From Monocercomonoides exilis (lineage: Eukaryota > Preaxostyla > Oxymonadida > Polymastigidae): a stretch of DNA of 64,000 bases. Location: contig LSRY02000034.1 of NCBI GenBank assembly GCA_001643675.2, forward strand, positions 1,028,501-1,092,500. Direction: 5' to 3'. The first letter of the stretch is position 1. Every line of letters begins with the position of its first letter. The position numbers and the translations under genes are program-made. The notes below the pieces were generated by a model, which saw only the letters and a list, made by a program, of their open reading frames with translations, made no database searches and was not told where the DNA came from. Shown here piece by piece: positions 58,607 to 64,000 of this stretch.

Positions 58607-59607
58607 CTCATCTCAGCAACAAAATTTCGAAGATCAAATCTTTTTCAAGAATTGAAGAGGAAAGAAAAGCCAACAGAGGAGAACTAAGTCCATCAAAACC
58701 AGGATTTTTCTCATTACCAGCTTTATCTCCTCTGGTTTCTATCAGTTCACCTCATTCTCCACAGCTGTCTTCAGTCTCTACTCCATCTTCTCCATTCCTG
58801 GTGAGTCCTCCTCTTTCTCCTTTAAGAATAAGTTCAACTGAACAATTCAGAACTTTCGATGATATTTTATCAACTCCATCTTTGACTGAAAATGAGAGCA
58901 GAATGATTGATGATCAAGAAAGAACAGATTCAAGAATAAGAAATCTGAATGATAGCGATATTGAATCAATTTCTTCATGGCTGATGAATTTAGCAAATGA
59001 TGAAACAATCCCCCAGATAAGTTTCAATTCCACGATACTTGAACAATATCCGCTTCAAGCTTCACTGGAATCAGTGAGACAATATGCGCATCGCAGTATT
59101 TACCCAAGACCTTTGTATTTTGTCAGAAAAGAAAACTTGGATGAATTGTGCAAGATCAGGAGGCAGAAAGACAATAACTGCGATAAAGATATTTCAAGTG
59201 AATCAGAGCATAAAAATTTTGATGAAAAACGTATTTCCAATCTTTGTAACGAACGCAACGATAGTGAAACTTTATTAACTAATGATGAAACATCAAATTC
59301 AAATGAAAAGAATAAAGATTTTGAATTATCAGAAAAAGATTTATCCCATATTGAAAATCAGGAACAGCATTTGTGTGAAGGAGGAGCTTATTATTATCCA
59401 ACACAGAATTATCCTTCTGCATGTGTAAGTGCATCCATTCAATATCCAGTTTGTACTTCCCAAACATCATCATTGGTTTCAGAAATGGATATTGAAAGAA
59501 GTGTTGATATGCAAGAATTTAATCGTGATTTATCAATAAATTCAAATTATCTGTCACACACCAAGCAATTTACCGAGCAATCTTTTTTGAATGATAAACA
59601 AAATTAG
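58607..59607 (+). pseudogene. Ser/Pro-rich protein truncated by telomere-like repeat
   Basis: Exon-like frame from an AG acceptor (TTACAG, ending 58606), reading HLSNKISKIKSFSRIEEERK and about 330 residues, to a TAG at 59605-59607. It holds a Ser/Pro-rich segment with repeated SPxSP and SPPLSPL motifs (candidate phosphorylation sites), an acidic Asn/Ser middle, and a Tyr/Pro/Ser part near the end. No family recognised. The terminal TAG lies within the first TTAGG unit, so the natural C-terminus is missing and the stop is supplied by the telomeric sequence. The first exon and start are not identified. Whether the truncated product is expressed is unknown. Confidence 0.5.
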
Positions 59608-59667
59608 GTTAGGTTAGGTTAGGTTAGGTTAGGGTTAGGTTAGGTTAGGTTAGGTTAGGGTTAGGGG
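59604..59667 (+). repeat. interstitial telomere-like array (TTAGG/TTAGGG)
   Basis: Twelve units: five TTAGG, one TTAGGG, four TTAGG, one TTAGGG and one TTAGGGG. The G-rich strand points right, as at a right-hand chromosome end. It interrupts the preceding ORF. Confidence 0.95.
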
Positions 59668-61011
59668 ACCAACTGTGCATGATGGAAGTGCTGAAGGTTA
59701 GCACATGTAAACCTATATACATTATGTGTGCTTTTAGTATTAAAATTTTGGATTTTCAAGTCACTAACCTCAAAAATTCAACTTTTGTAGGAGGTCCTAG
59801 GAAAAGTGTATTTTTCTGTGTTTTGATACTAAAGTCGTTAGAAAATTTTTGAAAAGGAAAGATGCCTATTAATTATTTGTAATCATTAAAGTATTATTGA
59901 GAATTTTATGTGGGATTTGGATAGAACTAACCATGAATTTTTGCTTTTTTTAATCAAATCAATGAATGAGTGAAAATGTGTGTGTTTTCTGAGTCATTTG
60001 TGATGTTGCAACCAAACAATTTCGATTTTATCATTCATTTGTTATGATGGAATGTATGTGTGTTTGTTGGAGTGAACATTGAATCACCATTCCCTTTAAA
60101 TATCATTCAATCTGACTTTGAAGTTTTAGTGAAAATGACTGATATTATTTGACGTGAGAAGTTAGTTGAAACCCAAGAAATGTTGAATGATGATGTTCAT
60201 GAAAGAAATTTATTGACTTTGAACGATAACACAACCCAACTTTCTTGAAGAAATGCAAATTTTGAATGAATTTGTGTGTTTTGTTTCATTGAGAACCATT
60301 GAATTTCTATCAGTTTATTGAACATTTGTTATGTTGGCTGAAATCATAAAAATATTGAATTCACACTATTGGAGTCACCTTTTCGAATAACCAACGAATA
60401 TTCCTTGCATCTTTTTAAAGTTTTGAGAATAGTTATCATACTCATTGGAAAAGTCATTTGGGTGAAACCTAAGAATATAACTATTTTGAATATCATTAGG
60501 ATTAAAATTTTAATAATTGAGTGAATTTTGTCATCCGAACCTTTGAAAATTTCTGAATATAAATGTGAACAGAGATGTTTTCATTTTTGACAAATTATTT
60601 AAATATTTGAATTGTTTTTTGAAGAAAAAGCAACCCAAGAAAATTTTGATTTTGTTAGAAAAAGAGAATTTTATTAATCTGGATTATTTATATTAATCTG
60701 AAAATTTATGAAAAATATCAATGTGTTATTGAAAAACATTCAATAAACCTCAATAAAATCGAATAATATCAAGAGTGAAAAATATCAAATATATTGGTCA
60801 ATCGATGAAAGATAAACATCAATTTCATCTGACCTTTGATATTTCTTTCAAAATAATAAAAGTTAAAAAATAAAAATGAAAAGAAATAAAAAGGTAATTA
60901 ACTGGGTATAACTTGGCAAAGCCAAATAAAAATAAAATATTTCTGAAAACAATGACTATATAGAAAAAATCAAAAACCAATAAAAATTCAAATCAAAAGG
61001 TAATAAAAAGT
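59668..61011. other. 1.3 kb without gene, right of telomere-like array
   Basis: AT-rich; no coding trace or clear repeat found. It includes the 3' flank of the tyrosine recombinase. Confidence 0.4.
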
Positions 61012-63719
61012 TTATTTTTCATCATCATAATTTATTTCAATTTTTCTTTCTTTTGTATTTCTTTTTTTCATTTCTTTTTTCAAACTAATTTTTTCCTCAA
61101 TTTCTACAGTTTCTTCATCATCAGAATCTTCAGAATCATCATCTTCATCAGAGTCATTATCATCTTTCAAAATCGTCTTTCTTCTCTTCATCTTTTTCTT
61201 TGTCATGTTATCATCCTTCCAATTTTCGATAACCCCCAAATTTCTTAGTCGATCTCTGCAATCACGAGGCAACCTCCCAGGCAACTCAGCAGCCATCTCA
61301 ACTAACCTTTTCTTTTCAAAGTTCATCTCAAGCAATTTTGTATCTTCTTCATCAGTCCAAGGTATTCTCTTTCTATGACCCTTATCATCAACCTCCCTGT
61401 GCAAAGAGTGCTCGTAGGGGCAAGGTTTCTTTCTGTTGTATTTCTTCATTTCTTTCGATCCATCCATCTCATCTTCAACAAACCTAAGTAATTCATTTAC
61501 AATATCCTCAACATTTTCACCCTTTTCATAGACTCTTTCATTGACATGGCGAATTCCAACATCAACACGAGCATTTGCTACTGTTGAATAGCGAGTATGT
61601 GGATTGTTATAGTTTTTATGTTTTGCATAAATCTCACTTGCTTCCTTTTCCAACTCCTCTTCACTCACAACATATCGAGTCAAAGCATTCTTCCAAGCTC
61701 TTTGTTTATATTTCCTTCTCTTCTCTTTCGTTTTTCCCTCTGAAGTTGAAGTCACTCTCTCTACGTTGATCCTATCTTTGAAGGCTTTGCGAACCAACTG
61801 AATTGCCGTTCTCTCACAGATGTTATGCTCGATTTCATTGTTGAAGTTGATGTTGTGAAATGTCTCAGGGTTGACAAGAGACATGTCGATGACTTCATTC
61901 TCAATTTTCGTTTTGATGATGCGAGAGGAAACAATAGAGGCAGTGATGGCAGGTTTTGCATATCTGTTCTGAACCTTCGAATTTGGAACCCAGCCAGCAA
62001 TGGCAGCAGTGTACATATATGCCGAATCCCTTGCATGAGCATCAACACCAGAAGCCAAAATCGCAGAACACATAAATCCACTTCTGAATGAATGGAAGGA
62101 GAAGAGATCGTGTGGGTACCCAGCAGCTTGAGCACGACGACGAAGACGTTGTGACATAGCATCCCGTGTTAAATTCCACAACTTTCGTTTTTCATCTCAT
62201 CAGATAAAACCCAAGAATTGCGCTCATGAAGATCCAAGTTGAACTCATTAATGAGATGTTGATTGATCCAGTACAACACATTCAGATTGTCCCTCTCATC
62301 CAAAGTGCCTTCCACTGATACTGTATGATTCCAATTCTGGTTGCCTTTTGTAACTCTGAATGTAATTTTGAGTATCTGAGTTTCACCAGACTCAGAGGTT
62401 ATCAATGCTCCAATATCACCAATCAATACATTTGAAACAGTTACAGCCCTTGCACCAGTGTTGATTGCCACTAACCATAAAGATGCTTCCATTGCCTTCG
62501 TTGGTGACTGATCATTTGTTTTGTCGATAATCCTTTCCACATCAGATAAAATGCAAGGTTCCTTTCCTTTTCCGTCCTTCTTGGTATTCCTGTCGTTCTT
62601 TCCTTCTCTGAGAACCTGAGCGATTGACTGTTCAGCTTCATTGGATATGGGAATACCAGTTCTTATTATCTGTATTCTTTTGAGTGAGCAAGCGAAGACA
62701 TTTTCAATTGAAGATCGAACATACAGACGAGATCGAAACAAGAACCGTAGAAAAGAAGAAGCATTTGTTTTATCGAGAGGATACATTGGAATATTCCTCT
62801 TTTCGCAAAAAGTTGCATAAACTTGTTCCACATAGTCAGTCTTCCTCAAAGTGTTTTCTGCATATCCAGGTCCTGCCACATCGAATTGTTGGAGTTCCTC
62901 TTCAGTCATTGCCCTGATCAAATTCACAGCCCGGGATCGACTTGGGCTTGACTCAGATTGTTTTTCCTTGAGTGAGTTTTCGAATTCCAAGTCACTCAGT
63001 GGGACAGTCAGTGTATCGGATTGAGATGATGACATTGAAGATATTGATTTGAGAAGAGGTGGGTGATTGTCCATTAGAAATGAATCCTCCTCTAACCTTT
63101 CATTTTCAGATCTTTCTCTGTTCAGTTGAGTGAATGTTGGAATTTTGAAGGCAAGCTCAACAGATGAATCAGATGAATCAGTAAAATCAGAAGAATCGGA
63201 TGAGAGAGTTTCGAGAGAGAACCTTTGATTTTCAGATACCTTCTCATCTTCTTCTTCAATTTCAGACTCATCCACCACAACAACCTCTCTCAGTTTCTCC
63301 TCTTTCTTCTTTTTAAATAACCCAGAAATTCTTCCTTTCACTTCTCTCTTTCCTTTCTTTCTGTCCTTTTCATTCATTCCACCTCTCCCCTTCCTTTCTT
63401 TCTTCTTATCCTTATCCACAATTTCCATCTCCTTCCTCTCTTCCACTCCCTCAAAATTCTTTTCCTCTTCCTCAGAGATCCGTTTCCACAAGCTCTTCTT
63501 CGGAGGTGAGAACCAAAGATTTTCCACTTTTGTCGAAGATGAAGATGATGATGATGGCGATGATGGCGAAGATGAAGATTCACTTAAGACAGTCGAAGTC
63601 GAAGTAGAAGAAGCAGAAGCAGAAGAAGAAGAAGAAGAAGAAGAAGAAGAAGAAGAAGGACACCAAGAAGAAGAAACTGAAGCAGAAGGAGGGAGACCTG
63701 TTTCGGATAATTCCGGCAT
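61012..63719 (-). CDS. Crypton-like tyrosine recombinase with Myb/SANT tail, two overlapping frames
   Basis: Frame A (63719-62169, 516 residues, ATG start): a Ser/Lys/Glu-rich N-terminus, then a helical core-binding domain (TLRKTDYVEQVYATFCEKRN) and the first half of the catalytic domain with NTGARAVTVSNVLIGDI (Arg about 424) and the beta-hairpin Lys in FRVTKGNQNW (about 458). Frame B (to 61012, overlapping frame A by about 13 nt, -1 relative) holds the rest: HSFRSGF (His30 and Arg33 of frame B), IAGW (Trp64) and QNRYAKP (nucleophile Tyr74). A Myb/SANT domain follows (IPWTDEEDTKLLEM to RDCRDRLRNLG, about 272-318), then an acidic/basic tail. The R-K-H-R-W-Y set is complete only if the frames are joined by a -1 shift in the ATGAAAAACGAAAG stretch or if an indel is recent. 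No reverse transcriptase is nearby, favouring Crypton-type over DIRS-type elements. Confidence 0.75.
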
Positions 63720-63990
63720 AGTCTTGTTCTCCTCTGAAAAAACACAGGAAAATCAACCCAAAAAAATCAAAAATTTAGCAGAGTTTTCCCAAGGAGGTAA
63801 CAAATCAACAGAAAAAAGAACCGAAAAAAACAAAAATTTGAGCATAGTCATCCCAAGAAGAGAATAAAAATGAAAAAAAACAACCAAAAAATATCAAAAA
63901 TTCAGCATAGTCATTCCAAAGAGTGAAAAAATCAATAAAAAAACAGACAAAAAATGAGAAAAATCCGGCATAGTATTGTTTGAAAATAGA
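63709..63990. repeat. about 63-bp tandem repeats at recombinase 5' end
   Basis: A unit containing (G/A)GCATAGT(C/A)..T.CC followed by A-rich sequence recurs at about 63714, 63778, 63842, 63904 and 63968 (period 62-64 bp). The first copy overlaps the recombinase ATG, which in antisense is the CAT within GGCATAGTC. It continues to the window edge. Confidence 0.8.
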
Positions 63991-64000
63991 AAGAATATGA

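Noticed and set aside
1-64000. tRNA, rRNA or snRNA genes
   Set aside because: No cloverleaf with A/B boxes or rRNA-like conserved block was recognised by eye. A tRNAscan-SE/Infernal run would be decisive.

Overview
This is eukaryotic nuclear DNA from a protist. The evidence is spliceosomal introns with GT..AG ends, mostly 42-114 nt. Most genes are AT-rich, but a few are GC-richer and packed with Ser/Glu/Lys microsatellite tracts. Standard stop codons are used in the intact genes, and an A/T homopolymer run of 36-62 nt turns up every few kb. A multicopy helical-repeat family (closing motif MEEEGYED), a kinase-like family and a beta-helix surface-protein fragment resemble lineage-specific families I recall from oxymonad flagellates (Monocercomonoides and relatives). 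That taxonomic call is recollection plus inference, not a search result.

Layout. 0.5-2.7 kb: decayed pogo/Tigger-like transposase between a poly-T and a poly-A tract. 3.8-5.1 kb (-): two-TM membrane protein. 5.8-20.6 kb (+): an XRN1-type 5'-3' exoribonuclease of about 4,879 residues, three exons, roughly three times normal size. 21.3-25.9 kb (-): two copies of the helical-repeat family, the second frameshifted. 27.5-35.6 kb (-): the most remarkable gene, six exons, encoding a protein kinase domain (HRD aspartate lost), a poly-Ser tract, a C2HC zinc finger, three degenerate caspase-like domains and a fourth with an intact His/Cys dyad. 36.1-39.0 kb (-): two small multi-exon genes of unknown function.

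39.2-53.7 kb is a gene graveyard: a fold-back inverted repeat, a beta-helix protein fragment, unidentified coding remnants, a third helical-repeat copy with one nonsense codon, a CFAP65-like flagellar pseudogene carrying all three stop codons plus frameshifts, and a kinase-like pseudogene. 54.2-56.4 kb (-): a 24-unit, 90-bp coding repeat array whose 5' end stops at telomere-like TTAGG repeats. 58.6-59.6 kb (+): an ORF whose stop codon lies inside a second TTAGG/TTAGGG tract. 61.0-63.7 kb (-): a Crypton-like tyrosine recombinase with a Myb/SANT tail, split by a -1 frame change and preceded by about 63-bp tandem repeats.

How parts fit. XRN1 is the mRNA-decay housekeeping gene. The kinase-caspase fusion joins a signalling-type module to a caspase-like protease in one chain and is the best candidate for an undescribed system. 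The telomeric tracts at two gene breaks, the recombinase and the pseudogenes suggest the right half has been rearranged and may be subtelomeric.
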